DNA of 64,000 bases from a virus: IMG/VR virus record IMGVR_UViG_3300031957_002643, positions 124,001 to 188,000 of that record; one strand, given 5' to 3'. A program made the translations under genes and the position numbers. Of this stretch, positions 15,398 through 24,238 are shown in pieces. Under the pieces are notes generated by a model. The model saw only the letters and a program-made list of their open reading frames with translations, made no database searches and was not told the origin of the DNA. Numbering within the stretch: the stretch's first letter is position 1; each line of letters opens with the position of its first letter.

Positions 15398-15428
15398 TTC
15401 ATATTTCACAATAAAATAACAAAAGAAA

Positions 15429-15448
15429 AGGGGGCAACAAAGCCCCCT
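15429..15448. terminator. Terminator between mini-protein and sheath gene
   Basis: AGGGGGC-AACAAA-GCCCCCT hairpin, usable by both converging transcripts. Confidence 0.7.
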
Positions 15449-15477
15449 AATTCATTTCTACATTGTGTTAGTATTGA

Positions 15478-17835
15478 TTAAATACTTGCACCCGGCTCTT
15501 CGATACGAAGTTCAACATAGATGAATTCTGTTGCAGTTACCGGGATCATGGCAACTTCAACCCATAATTCATTACGTGCTCTTCTATCAGCCGTGTTGAG
15601 TGTTTCGTCACAACGGACTGCATAATCCTCGACTGCACCAGCAGCGGATAGACCCGCAAAGTAGCGATTAACCGTATTGCGGACAGAGGACCATGTACCA
15701 GCCAAGTTTGGCTGTCCAAGATATGGAAGAAGCAATTGCTTGACTTCGTATCTGATCTTAGAGACCAAACGTGAAACGTTGACACGGTTCGTAAGTTCGG
15801 AACCACCATAGACAGTCTTGTTGCCCATATTTCTCAAACCGACACGGTAGATGTTTTTAACCATGTTGATCTGATTATTATACAGAATATCGGACTGACC
15901 ATCTGTTAGATTGACGACCTTGTAAGCACCTGCATCCGTGATGTATCCAACAGAAGAAACTCTGTTGATGACACCATTTGCATAACCGATAGATGCCTGC
16001 CATGGGCCGGAATTGTTGTCGGTTCTAACAAGCATCGGAAGTACATAGGCAGATGCCGGTGCAACGATGTTTGTTCCATCAACATTCGCCATAAGTGCAT
16101 GTGGATAATACATGGATGCGACCGCATTTGACGCAGATGCAAAGCCTTCTTCGCCTGTTTCAGATGCAGATGCACTATTTGTCTTCCAATCTGCGGCAAG
16201 AACTTCTTTACCAGATGCAGTTCCAGAAGCTACCATTCTGAATGGAACATCGGCAATGACATGAGCACGCTCATTGATCGCTGTAGAAACAGCAACCATA
16301 TCATCATAAAGTTCTGGATATCCCGGTGCGGCAATAAGCTGGTACAAGATTGATTCAGACTTCAATTCATCCGTGTCAGACAATGCAGCCTGAAGCTTGG
16401 AAGAAATCATGTAACGCTGTGCTTTGCGCAAGAAGCGAGCACCAGCAATTGGCTTCCAGCGACCATCAGCAGATTCCCATGTATCTTTTACACCAGAAGC
16501 AATAGTTACTGGCTCATAGGTATCATCATAAACCTTGACCGTGCACTTCGTTGCAGGGTCATCCAAGTTCAACCAGATGGAACCATTAGCAACAAGAGTT
16601 GGAGCGGTATAGGTAGAAGTGATGCTGACAGAAGACGTAATATCTTCCCAACCAGAACCAGTGTAGCGCTTGATGACCGGGAAGTTATCCAGATTGTCGC
16701 CTGAAATATCTACCCAGAATGCACCTGTTGCTGGTGATGCCGGTGCTGATGCACTGATAACTTTTTCTGTAGCAGTTGGGTCTGCATCAGTCGTTGTGGT
16801 GATTGCAACCCATTCATCAGAAACTTCTTTGTACAATGCAAAATCGGTGATGTCTTCGGAGTACCAAAGGTCACCATTGACCGCAGTTGTAGTTGGTGCC
16901 GCAGCTTGAACAGTTGCAGTCAGAGCAACATAAGCTGTTCCGTTAGCAACCTTCAATGGGTGTTGACCGTCATCTGTAAAGGTGGACAAGTCTTCCCATA
17001 CCAAACCAGAAGTTTTGTCTGTTGGTTCGGTTGTTGAGCGAGTTGGAATGACTTCAACCCAAGTCGCATCAGATGCACGGTACTTTGAAAGTTTAAGATC
17101 ATATCCACCAGAAGAAGCAGTTGTCTTCCACCAGTAGTCGTTTGCACCCGCACCCAATGGTGCAGTGTCAGAAATCCAAACGTCAGCCGTTGCTGCTGTT
17201 CTTGAATTGATAGATGTTGCCGACAAGTCGGTTGAACCAACATCAGCCCACGTTGTACCATCTGTCTTGACTTTAACAGTGCCGTCAGCAGTTGAGTAAT
17301 CAAAGGCGATGTCGCCTTCAGAACCGTTACCAGCAGCCGGTGCAGTTGTGTAAACTGCTGCGGTTAGTGCTTCCCATGCTGAGTTGGCAGCATTCCTGCG
17401 ATAGAAACCAGTTACAACTGCGTCACTATCAATCCAATATGTTCCATCTGCTGGTGGATTGACGGGTTCAGTTGAAGAAGGAAGCAACTGATCGAGATCA
17501 ATGTCAGCACGAACGTAATATGCAAGAGAAGAGGTCGCCATGAAATTCCATAGAGCGTGCAAACCATATTCATTACACTCGTGTCCATGGACCTGCAAAC
17601 CACCACTCGTTACGAATGTCGGATTACCGAGAAGTTGAAGAACTTCTCTTTGTGATGTCACAGAGCGAACCGTGTTGCTTTCCGTGGTTCCTGCGGCAAT
17701 GCCTGTTCCCGATGGGTTCGACTTGCTTTCTCTCGTTGCTAGAACGAAAAGCGGAACAGTCGTCGGAAATGTCTCCGCATACTGTGACTGGTTGTTGATG
17801 CTAACTTGTACGTTAGGCGAGCTTAGTGTAGCCAT
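15478..17835 (-). CDS. 18: Contractile tail sheath protein with large repeat insertion
   Basis: 785 residues against 659 in T4 gp18. The N-terminus (VQVSINNQSQYAETFPTTVPLFVLAT) and the C-terminal half (INERAHVIADVPF, LPMLVRTDNNSGPWQAS, NVSRLVSKIRYEVKQLLLPYLGQPN, RNELWVEVAMIPV) follow the sheath family. Between about residues 125 and 470 lies a run of about seven short beta modules of the form G-x2-W-x-D...K-x-Y...W-x-[EA]-[VI]. These would project from the sheath surface, in the place of the variable outer domains of T4 gp18. Its own late promoter is at 17864. Confidence 0.9.
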   Translation of the reverse strand: MATLSSPNVQVSINNQSQYAETFPTTVPLFVLATRESKSNPSGTGIAAGTTESNTVRSVTSQREVLQLLGNPTFVTSGGLQVHGHECNEYGLHALWNFMATSSLAYYVRADIDLDQLLPSSTEPVNPPADGTYWIDSDAVVTGFYRRNAANSAWEALTAAVYTTAPAAGNGSEGDIAFDYSTADGTVKVKTDGTTWADVGSTDLSATSINSRTAATADVWISDTAPLGAGANDYWWKTTASSGGYDLKLSKYRASDATWVEVIPTRSTTEPTDKTSGLVWEDLSTFTDDGQHPLKVANGTAYVALTATVQAAAPTTTAVNGDLWYSEDITDFALYKEVSDEWVAITTTTDADPTATEKVISASAPASPATGAFWVDISGDNLDNFPVIKRYTGSGWEDITSSVSITSTYTAPTLVANGSIWLNLDDPATKCTVKVYDDTYEPVTIASGVKDTWESADGRWKPIAGARFLRKAQRYMISSKLQAALSDTDELKSESILYQLIAAPGYPELYDDMVAVSTAINERAHVIADVPFRMVASGTASGKEVLAADWKTNSASASETGEEGFASASNAVASMYYPHALMANVDGTNIVAPASAYVLPMLVRTDNNSGPWQASIGYANGVINRVSSVGYITDAGAYKVVNLTDGQSDILYNNQINMVKNIYRVGLRNMGNKTVYGGSELTNRVNVSRLVSKIRYEVKQLLLPYLGQPNLAGTWSSVRNTVNRYFAGLSAAGAVEDYAVRCDETLNTADRRARNELWVEVAMIPVTATEFIYVELRIEEPGASI

Positions 17836-17863
17836 TATGTAGTGCTCCTAAAATCCTTCTAAG

Positions 17864-17871
17864 ATATTTAT
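17864..17871 (-). promoter_or_regulatory. Late promoter of the sheath gene
   Basis: CATAAATAT on the minus strand, 28 nt before the ATG at 17835, with TAGGAG between. Confidence 0.6.
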
Positions 17872-17975
17872 GACCGATGGTCGTTTTTGTGCGATTTGCT
17901 TTTACGTATCATTGTGCTAGGTATTTATTAAATAGATGAGATATCCGGCCATATCGGATCATATGAGAGATTTTC

Positions 17976-18524
17976 ATGAGCAGCGTCACATTTTATTATG
18001 GATCAAAACTAAAACCAGTCGATTTCAATGATCCATCTTCACTCCGTTTCAACAACGGAAGCGTGTTCTTCACATCATTGAAAGAAGCAGTTGAAAGTCA
18101 TCTATGGCCGAAGGGCTTTCTCTATCATTGTGAAATTGAAACGATAAAAAGAAATCGCCGCCTCAAAGAAGACAGCGAACCAGATGGTAACAGAATGTTG
18201 GAACTGATGCGATCCGCTCCAAAATATGAGCGGACCATCAAAACAAAATTTTCTGGAAATGAAAAAATTGCTTATGCCATGATTATGGACAAGAGCAGAA
18301 CTGGTGCCATCGTTGATCTAATCAGAACAACTTTTTACGATACACACAACGTGGAATTTTGTAATGCAATGGTAGAGATCGGTTACGATGGATATTATGG
18401 AAAATTCCATCCACCAGCAAACTTCCACACGGATAGAGAGAAGTTCTATTATGCGCGTCTCTTCGATTTTGACCGCATTAGAGTGATCAAAACCGAAGAG
18501 ATCAACGCAAGTATCAGTGGCTAG
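17976..18524 (+). CDS. ADP-ribosyltransferase-fold-like protein (tentative)
   Basis: 182 residues, no packaging tag. The start SVTFYYGSKLKPVDF, followed by SVFFTSLKEA and later IGYDGYYGKF, has the order of ART-fold proteins (Y-x-G, F-x-T-S, then a GYDG loop). No clear ExE motif is visible, so activity is doubtful and the fold call is tentative. Late-like TTTATTAAATA elements lie 40-55 nt upstream. Confidence 0.6.
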   Translation: MSSVTFYYGSKLKPVDFNDPSSLRFNNGSVFFTSLKEAVESHLWPKGFLYHCEIETIKRNRRLKEDSEPDGNRMLELMRSAPKYERTIKTKFSGNEKIAYAMIMDKSRTGAIVDLIRTTFYDTHNVEFCNAMVEIGYDGYYGKFHPPANFHTDREKFYYARLFDFDRIRVIKTEEINASISG

Positions 18525-19012
18525 TCAAAGATCGGTTTGTTGAACAGATCGATTGCACGACGAGCAGTTGATGCCAGACGGTAGCGAGTCTGTTCGCCCG
18601 ATTTAGTGTTCGATGTCGAAACACTGATGATTTCGACCGGAACATTGTTTTGGTCCGTGAAACCGGCTTTCACTGCACGATCACGGAAGGCGTTCACGAC
18701 ACCTTCGATTGCAGCGGTATTCAATTCACGATCAAACCCTTTTAGGGAAAGAGATCGTTTTGCCGGATGAAGGTCACGCAGAACACGCTTCATCATCGGT
18801 GTCAGAGAACAAAGCAGGGTATTTGCTTGTTCCAGACTCGGTTCATTCTTGAATTCATTGGGGAGATCACTTGAACCGAAAAGAAGCGCAAAATGCTTTT
18901 CAGCACGCCGGGCAAGAGAAGTTTCATCATGAACGATGATAGAAGTGGGATGGGTTTCAGCCAGTTTCTTCAGAGTAGAAACATCGGAAGAACGAATGAT
19001 AACGGCAGGCAT
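18521..19012 (-). CDS. Hypothetical protein, 163 aa
   Basis: The start at 19012 (MPAVIIRSS) has GAAGGAG six bases upstream and is preferred over an ATG at 19027. Mixed alpha/beta protein with a basic middle (VLRDLHPAKRSLSLKGF). It is divergent from the release factor gene; TTGACA lies upstream on its strand. No family recognised. Confidence 0.7.
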   Translation of the reverse strand: MPAVIIRSSDVSTLKKLAETHPTSIIVHDETSLARRAEKHFALLFGSSDLPNEFKNEPSLEQANTLLCSLTPMMKRVLRDLHPAKRSLSLKGFDRELNTAAIEGVVNAFRDRAVKAGFTDQNNVPVEIISVSTSNTKSGEQTRYRLASTARRAIDLFNKPIFD

Positions 19013-19109
19013 TGATTTCTCCTTCATGACTAGCCATAAGGTATCAAATCATGTACGTTTTGATTTGTCAACTGATAAGTAACATCATCAACAAAGAGGA
19101 CATTCAATT

Positions 19110-19778
19110 ATGAAACTCGAAATTAGACCCGGTGAAGGTGGTGAAGATTCTCGCCTCTTCATGAAGGACCTCGCATCAGCATACACGAAACTATTTTCCC
19201 GTTTCGGTTGAAAGTGGGACCGCACTGATCATGACAACATGATCATCCTTTATGTAACCAAGACGGACAAACGGTTGCATAATGAATCGGGCGGTCATCG
19301 TATCCAACGTATACCTCCAACTGAAAAACGTGGGCGTGTTCATACGTCAACGGTCACTGTAGCTGTGCTTGAAGACATCAAATCTGATCCAAGATATGAC
19401 ATGCGTGATGAAGAACACTTTTACAAAGAATGGTTTTCAGGAACCGGCAATGGTGGTCAACATCGCAACAAGCATCAAAACTCACTGCGATTATATCATA
19501 CACCAACGGGCTTGTTGACCACAGAACAAGGAAAAAGTCGTACATCGAATGAAGCAACCGCAATGAAGCGGATGAATAAGATGCTCGATGAGATGAAGTA
19601 TGGTGCATCTCAGAACGATTTGAACGATGATCGTCAATCAAAAATTGGTTCCGGTATGCGTGCTGACAAGATACGCACTTATCGTTTCCAAGACGATCAG
19701 GTCAATGATCACCAGACAGGAAAGAAAACAACTTGCAAACGAATTATGAGGGGGCACTTTGATGATCTTTGGAAATAA
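19110..19778 (+). CDS. Class I release factor-like protein with an in-frame UGA
   Basis: From ATG 19110 (AGAGGA upstream) the frame reads MKLEIRPGEGGEDSRLFMKD...LFSRFG, then TGA at 19209-19211, then continues in the same frame as KWDRTDHDNM... to 19778. Release factors have G-W-K-V at this point, so UGA takes the place of Trp. After it come ESGGHRIQRIPPTEKRGRVHTSTVTVAV, with a P-x-T tripeptide as in RF1, and GTGNGGQHRNK, the GGQ peptidyl-hydrolysis motif. Domain 1 is absent. Either the UGA is read through, or only the 179-residue product from ATG 19239 is made. The protein would act at the ribosome on stop codons or stalled complexes. Confidence 0.8.
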
Positions 19779-19781
19779 ATA
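19774..19781 (+). promoter_or_regulatory. Late promoter 5 nt from a start codon
   Basis: AATAAATA inside GGAAATAAATAG, overlapping the release factor stop and five bases before the ATG at 19787. The same block stands before the ATG at 20280. Confidence 0.65.
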
Positions 19782-19786
19782 GGGGT

Positions 19787-20242
19787 ATGAAGATTTTACA
19801 TTTATTCGAAAACAAATATTGGTATAACACAAAGACAAAACAATCTGTCTATTGGCGTGATCCATTGAAATATCATTCTGAATATTTAGAAACAGACCCG
19901 ACAAAATTTGGTATCGATCCAAACATATTCAAATCAGACTCAATATTCCATGATGAGGCTATGGACATGGCATTGGATATTGCATATGATAATAATTGGG
20001 TTCGGGTGGATATGGGAGCTGATTCAAATGCCGATGCTTCTTATATCGTTGGTGCCAATCAATCAGAATGCAGAACCGCCTTAAAATGGTTGGACCGCAA
20101 CGGAGACTTGAAAGGTATGGATGATGATTTGGAGGGGATACGTTTTCCGATATCCATTCAATGGTTGGACCCTTCGCTTGGTGGTAGAATGTTAAATGAT
20201 ATGACGGAAGTTGAAGAATTCATAAAAGGACGAATCAGATAA
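19787..20242 (+). CDS. Tagged hypothetical protein
   Basis: 151 residues opening MKILHLFENKY with L-F-E at residues 6-8, the proposed packaging tag. No Shine-Dalgarno is present; the late box is so close that the mRNA should be leaderless. The body has a helix with DEAMDMALDIAYDNNWVRVDMG and ends LNDMTEVEEFIKGRIR. No known family. Inferred to be delivered in the head. Confidence 0.75.
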   Translation: MKILHLFENKYWYNTKTKQSVYWRDPLKYHSEYLETDPTKFGIDPNIFKSDSIFHDEAMDMALDIAYDNNWVRVDMGADSNADASYIVGANQSECRTALKWLDRNGDLKGMDDDLEGIRFPISIQWLDPSLGGRMLNDMTEVEEFIKGRIR

Positions 20243-20266
20243 TCATTAATTTGTGTTATCTTTGGA

Positions 20267-20274
20267 AATAAATA
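20267..20274 (+). promoter_or_regulatory. Late promoter 5 nt from a start codon
   Basis: AATAAATA in TTTGGAAATAAATAG, a direct repeat of the box at 19774. Confidence 0.65.
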
Positions 20275-20279
20275 GCTAC

Positions 20280-20663
20280 ATGAAACTTCAAGACCTATTC
20301 GAACGCATTGGTGAACAATTATATATCAAAAATCCTTCTTCTAGGAAACTTCAATCATATTTGAATGACAGGGCTGAAGGATTTGCTCGCGCCATTGTTG
20401 ATACTGATGGGAATTTTTACGTTTTCAATCCATATGAAATGATTCACATCGAATTCAGAAAAAGAATGGGCATCTTCATGGGTAAGGATGATCTCAGTGG
20501 AATTTCATTATATGCATTCAAAGATACCTTGGCTTGCCGATTGGACGATGTTGGTGATGAGGAGGTTCATCCCGAAATGACAAGACGTGTCAGGGCAAAC
20601 AAAAATATTGTTCGGGCTTATGGTGAAGATGTCACTTGTATCGATATTCACGGTGATCCCTGA
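20280..20663 (+). CDS. Tagged protein of the NPSxR family
   Basis: 127 residues opening MKLQDLFERIG (L-F-E tag). The body has KNPSSRKLQSYL, AIVDTDGNFYVFNPYEMIH and a C-terminal VRANKNIV. The tagged protein at 54260-54682 shares NPSTRDVLKEL and YAFWPGSTLHEEV, so both belong to one unnamed phage family. Leaderless late mRNA predicted. It overlaps the convergent ART-like gene by 16 nt. Confidence 0.75.
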   Translation: MKLQDLFERIGEQLYIKNPSSRKLQSYLNDRAEGFARAIVDTDGNFYVFNPYEMIHIEFRKRMGIFMGKDDLSGISLYAFKDTLACRLDDVGDEEVHPEMTRRVRANKNIVRAYGEDVTCIDIHGDP

Positions 20664-20998
20664 TTCAAAATTCGATCAGCAGGAACATGCGATGTTAAAA
20701 ATTCATGTTCACTGATATGCCAACTGTTGCAACAATCCTTTTTTGGGCATCGGTATATTGCTGGAATGATTTTTTCGATTTCGATTTCGATTTCCAAAAT
20801 CACGTGTGGCCAATCTGAACCTGCTTGGGTTCGAATGATGTATTCGACATCATCTGTTAGCCACACATATGGTGATTTGGGATAGTATGATAGCGGTGCG
20901 GTTAAACCATAAAAATCTGGATTGATCAATTTTGGAAAAATGCCATTTTCCAAAATTGAAGACAAATTCTCTGGTGGGGTGATATGATACAGGCGCAT
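20648..20998 (-). CDS. DarT/KptA-like ADP-ribosyltransferase fold protein
   Basis: 116 residues. The start MRLYHITPPENLSSILENGIFPK matches the opening of DarT- and KptA-type ART proteins (YHIT..NL.SIL..G). YVWLTDD follows at about residue 45 and a strand-rich VILEIEIEIE at about 67. Four cysteines cluster in CPKKDCCNSW. DarT enzymes modify DNA and KptA removes a 2'-phosphate from RNA; the substrate here is unknown. It carries no packaging tag. Confidence 0.65.
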   Translation of the reverse strand: MRLYHITPPENLSSILENGIFPKLINPDFYGLTAPLSYYPKSPYVWLTDDVEYIIRTQAGSDWPHVILEIEIEIEKIIPAIYRCPKKDCCNSWHISEHEFLTSHVPADRILNQGSP

Positions 20999-21015
20999 AT
21001 TGTCTTATAACTGAA

Positions 21016-21046
21016 GAAGCCCTCAGACACAAGGTCCAAGGGCTTC
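21016..21046 (-). terminator. Hairpin at the 3' end of the large RNA
   Basis: Perfect 8-bp stem GAAGCCCT/AGGGCTTC with a 15-nt loop, followed on the minus strand by only a weak T stretch. Confidence 0.5.
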
Positions 21047-21422
21047 TAAAGCTTGGCCACATGCTATCCTTACAGACCCGCATGTACTCTTTTGAAAGCC
21101 TGAGATTAAGGCTTCTAACGATGACCTTTGGACCGCACCGAAGCCCTTGCGAGGCTTGTTAATCCGTTATCCACAAATTGGTGTCACCACTCAACTTGTA
21201 TTCACCAGTGCTGCCTTTTTTGAGGTGTGGCCTTTCACCTGTCACGCTGTGCTATTCGTCAGACTTTGATCCACCTGCCTTGCGAGCAGTTCGAGGTTGC
21301 AGCCCCTATGAACTCCGTTCTAACAATCATCTTTGGCTTGCGGCCTCCGATGAACCCTGTTCCTTACTAGGCAGGGTATTAAGCACTTTTCACACAACGC
21401 CGAACCAGTCTTTGCGTTTTAT

Positions 21423-21493
21423 CTTCTGAGAAGGGGTTGAACCTTCGACAGATCGCTTTGAATGCGATTGCTCTACCACTGAGCTATCAGTAA
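21423..21493 (-). tRNA. tRNA-like element with UCA anticodon
   Basis: Canonical D-arm (AGCTCAGTGGTAGAGC), anticodon stem ATCGC/GCGAT with loop ATTCAAA (anticodon TCA, which would read UGA) and T-arm GAAGG/CCTTC. The acceptor stem has one A-A mismatch and a terminal U-G pair, and no CCA is encoded. It sits inside the large structured RNA. Confidence 0.6.
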
Positions 21494-21965
21494 CCTACCT
21501 CGATGTGCTGGTCCTGTTGCTTCGCTACCTGTTGGTAACAAAATACAACACACCGACTGTCGTTCACCCGCTAAGGCTAATAAACCAAACTTCTGGATTA
21601 GTCATCACCACCAAAGTGATGCCGTCACCCATTGTTTTGCGAACCGCCCTTACCCGCTAAGGCTCGAACCTGTCCACTATCCGTTAACCATCACATTCAA
21701 CCGTTTAGCATGTGAATCTGCGGGTGCTAACCGCACAGGTCTCGGTGTTACCCAAACCTTCATCACCGGTCTTACTGCTTAGCGCATCCATGGCTGAATA
21801 CGCGCCCTAATAGGCTTGGCTCGGACTTGTATAGCTGAACCATTGCTGGCGCGAGTATGTAGGAATTCCCGCTTTGGGCTGGTTACCCAGCTTATTCTTA
21901 ATGGACGCTATACCGCCCAAACTCTTATTTCATTTCCCAGTGGCCGTAACCACATCGTGAAAACA

Positions 21966-21994
21966 TATATAAGGGTCATTTTTCAGTTTGTAAA
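21966..21994 (-). promoter_or_regulatory. Sigma70-type promoter of the large RNA
   Basis: TTTACA (21989-21994), 17 nt, TATATA (21966-21971), minus strand. It overlaps the end of the upstream gene. Confidence 0.7.
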
Positions 21995-22932
21995 GCGCTT
22001 TTTTCATTTTCTTCAGTTTTTTTGCGACGATCAAAATCTGCATGTCTTTTCAAATCTTCCGCAAGCTTGATGCAATCGGATGCAGACCGAATAACCTCAG
22101 ACATTTCAGTGATATAGCGAATATAATCATCCACTTCGCCATTATGCAGTGCATCACGATCCAACTTGTCAACCGGATGCCATTCCATAAAACGTTCATG
22201 ATCATACACATTACGAACCATTGCCTCAATGGGTGTTGTTCCGTGATGGTTGGTCTGATATTTCAGCGACACCAGCATTCGAATGATCTTATCGAGCCGG
22301 TCGCGATCACCACGATAGATGCGACCAGTATTCATACAATCCCATTCAGGAGAATCGAACCACAAGCCAATTTCGCGGATCAGTTCTTCACCAGTGCATT
22401 CATCGTCAGAATACGGTGCTGAAGTCTTTGCTTTGATTTCATCCATCGAAACTGGCTGTTGGGCGATCTTCAGGATTTCACCATCGATGAAATGAAGCGC
22501 CTCCTGTTCGGTTCCAAATTCGATATCATTGTCATCTTCATCTTTAGCGGTTACCCACCGTGCAGTTCGAGCCGACACATACCGAACAAGATATTTGTCA
22601 TTTGATGCGACAATACTTGCATCGAAGATTCCTTCACCGCGATATTCGAACCGGTGTTCTGCGAGCAGTGCCAGCTTTTCAGAATAGTATTCAGATGCGG
22701 CATCCGCCGTTTCAAACCACATTGTTTGACCAGTATTGTCAACCACAAGGGAATCCGGGTTGTTATTATCACCACCACGAACACGAATATTTTTGTGATT
22801 GGAAAGAAACCATGTCTTTTCTTCACCACGCCGACGACGAGAAGTGCTTTGAACAACCTTGGCATAACAAATGCCAAGATGTGTATGAACTGGTGTAGCC
22901 AGTTGGAATGAGGTCGTAAGCATCTTATCCAT
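21976..22932 (-). CDS. Hypothetical protein, 318 aa
   Basis: Starts MDKMLTTSF behind AGGAG. The N-terminal half is beta-rich with a basic patch (TSRRRRGEEK); the C-terminal half is helical and ends in a charged tail. No enzyme motif recognised. Last gene of the early operon starting at 24211; the promoter of the large RNA lies in its 3' end. Confidence 0.75.
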   Translation of the reverse strand: MDKMLTTSFQLATPVHTHLGICYAKVVQSTSRRRRGEEKTWFLSNHKNIRVRGGDNNNPDSLVVDNTGQTMWFETADAASEYYSEKLALLAEHRFEYRGEGIFDASIVASNDKYLVRYVSARTARWVTAKDEDDNDIEFGTEQEALHFIDGEILKIAQQPVSMDEIKAKTSAPYSDDECTGEELIREIGLWFDSPEWDCMNTGRIYRGDRDRLDKIIRMLVSLKYQTNHHGTTPIEAMVRNVYDHERFMEWHPVDKLDRDALHNGEVDDYIRYITEMSEVIRSASDCIKLAEDLKRHADFDRRKKTEENEKSALQTEK

Positions 22933-22935
22933 AAT

Positions 22936-23100
22936 TCATTCTCCTAAATGATTACATTTTATCAGTTGAAACTGAGCTTTGATTGACGCCTTTTCTACAT
23001 CAAGCAAAGCTAATTGAATTGAGAATCGGTTCGTGTAGGCTTTGAACAACCAATAACCAATAACAACACATACAGTGCTTATGATCACAATACTAATCAT
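22936..23100 (-). CDS. Single-pass membrane protein, 54 aa
   Basis: Short frame overlapping the end of the gene at 23093-23272. The N-terminus MISIVIISTVCVVIGYWLF is a transmembrane helix followed by a 35-residue polar tail. It lies between co-directional genes of one operon. Function unknown. Confidence 0.6.
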   Translation of the reverse strand: MISIVIISTVCVVIGYWLFKAYTNRFSIQLALLDVEKASIKAQFQLIKCNHLGE

Positions 23101-23272
23101 TGTTCGTTGCTCTATGGTGATATCCCTGACGGAAGGCAGAGATCAGGGCAGATTTGATTTGCCATACTGCCAGACCATGAAAGTCCAACTCATCGGACCC
23201 GCGAGTTTCCAGCGTTTCCACATCCAACAATTGTTTGGCAATACCTTCTGCCATTTGTTCTTCAGTTTTCAT
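23093..23272 (-). CDS. Hypothetical protein, 59 aa
   Basis: Begins six bases after the stop of the gene at 23279-24211. Acidic N-terminal helix and a C-terminal HGLAVWQIKSALISAFRQGYHH. No family recognised. Confidence 0.65.
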   Translation of the reverse strand: MKTEEQMAEGIAKQLLDVETLETRGSDELDFHGLAVWQIKSALISAFRQGYHHRATNND

Positions 23273-23278
23273 CACATC

Positions 23279-24211
23279 TTATCCTTTCACCAGTTCTTTG
23301 AACGTTGCTTCCGAAATGCGTTGACCATCAACATAGATCAGAGCAGGCCATTGGACATACGGGTTACCAAGCTTGGACGTGCCGTACTTGATATTTTGAA
23401 CAACCGTGATGACCTTGCCGGTATTCGTGGTGCCGGACAGCTTGAAGATGAAGGTGTGCGGATCGACATGATCCAGAGTGACATCATCCAGATCAACCAG
23501 CTTCAGAGCCAGCTTTTCGACAAAGGCGGTGACTTGATCTTCGGCATACTGGTTAGCCAGCTTCGTCAGACGTTCTTCATCAATTTCCATCGGCTCGGAA
23601 ATCCCGTAGGATGAAGCGCCACTGACAGGACGAAGATGATTGCGAACGAAAGACCAGCGCTTGCTGTCATACGAACCATAAGGCATGCGAGCAAGCTTGG
23701 TCCAATTGCTTTCGTACTTTTTGACCATATTTTCGAAACCGAAGCGAACTTGTTCGATATAGTCTTGGGCGATGCCCGGCTTCAGGATTTCGAATTCAGC
23801 AGCAATGTTCGTAATTTCAGAGCGTTCACGGATCACCGCTTCCTGCTGAGCTTTGGTCGGCTTCTTCACGACTTCCATATCTTTGATCTGATTGCGAAGT
23901 TCGACCAGTTTCAGGACAGTAGTGTGGCGATCCGTGTTGCCCATGAAGCAAACATCATGCTTCCGGTCACGGTACTGGTGAAGATCGAACGGGAGATCGA
24001 CCTTCTTGCGCATACCAGCATAGTAGAGATCAATGTCGTCGCCAGCAGCGGCACGGATACGATCACGCATTTCGTCTTCCGCGTCCTTGCGAATAAACGC
24101 ATAGGCACGGTTCAGGCCGTCAAGGACATTCTTCTGGGCGGACTTCGTTTCGAAGTGATCGGCTTCCAGAGCGGCGGTAGCTTGATTGATGTAATCTTGA
24201 GCGGTGCGCAT
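23279..24211 (-). CDS. Early hypothetical protein, 310 aa
   Basis: Mostly helical protein (MRTAQDYINQATAALEADHFETK...), with a beta-rich C-terminus (VTLDHVDPHTFIFKLSGTTNTGK). Leader and promoter are almost identical to those of the genes at 2708 and 25834. No family recognised. Confidence 0.75.
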   Translation of the reverse strand: MRTAQDYINQATAALEADHFETKSAQKNVLDGLNRAYAFIRKDAEDEMRDRIRAAAGDDIDLYYAGMRKKVDLPFDLHQYRDRKHDVCFMGNTDRHTTVLKLVELRNQIKDMEVVKKPTKAQQEAVIRERSEITNIAAEFEILKPGIAQDYIEQVRFGFENMVKKYESNWTKLARMPYGSYDSKRWSFVRNHLRPVSGASSYGISEPMEIDEERLTKLANQYAEDQVTAFVEKLALKLVDLDDVTLDHVDPHTFIFKLSGTTNTGKVITVVQNIKYGTSKLGNPYVQWPALIYVDGQRISEATFKELVKG

Positions 24212-24238
24212 AATGTTCTCTCCCGTTGAACAATTATT

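Larger units (their letters stand above)
21010..21959 (-). ncRNA. Large structured non-coding RNA candidate with embedded tRNA-like element
   Basis: About 950 nt without a credible reading frame on either strand but full of short stem-loops. A near-perfect sigma70 promoter (21966-21994, minus) points straight into it. An 8-bp hairpin (GAAGCCCT/AGGGCTTC, 21016-21046) marks the far end. A tRNA-like cloverleaf lies in the middle (21423-21493). Size, phage location and an internal tRNA are features of the GOLLD and ROOL classes of giant bacterial RNAs. I cannot show membership by sequence alone. No rRNA or RNase P signature was recognised. Confidence 0.65.

Noticed and set aside
21178-22070. Plus-strand frames of about 84 codons in the 21 kb region
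   Set aside because: They lie antisense to the large RNA candidate, lack ribosome sites and have no protein-like pattern.
23075-24229. Two plus-strand frames of about 180 and 197 codons
   Set aside because: Both are antisense to the early operon genes and show no protein features.
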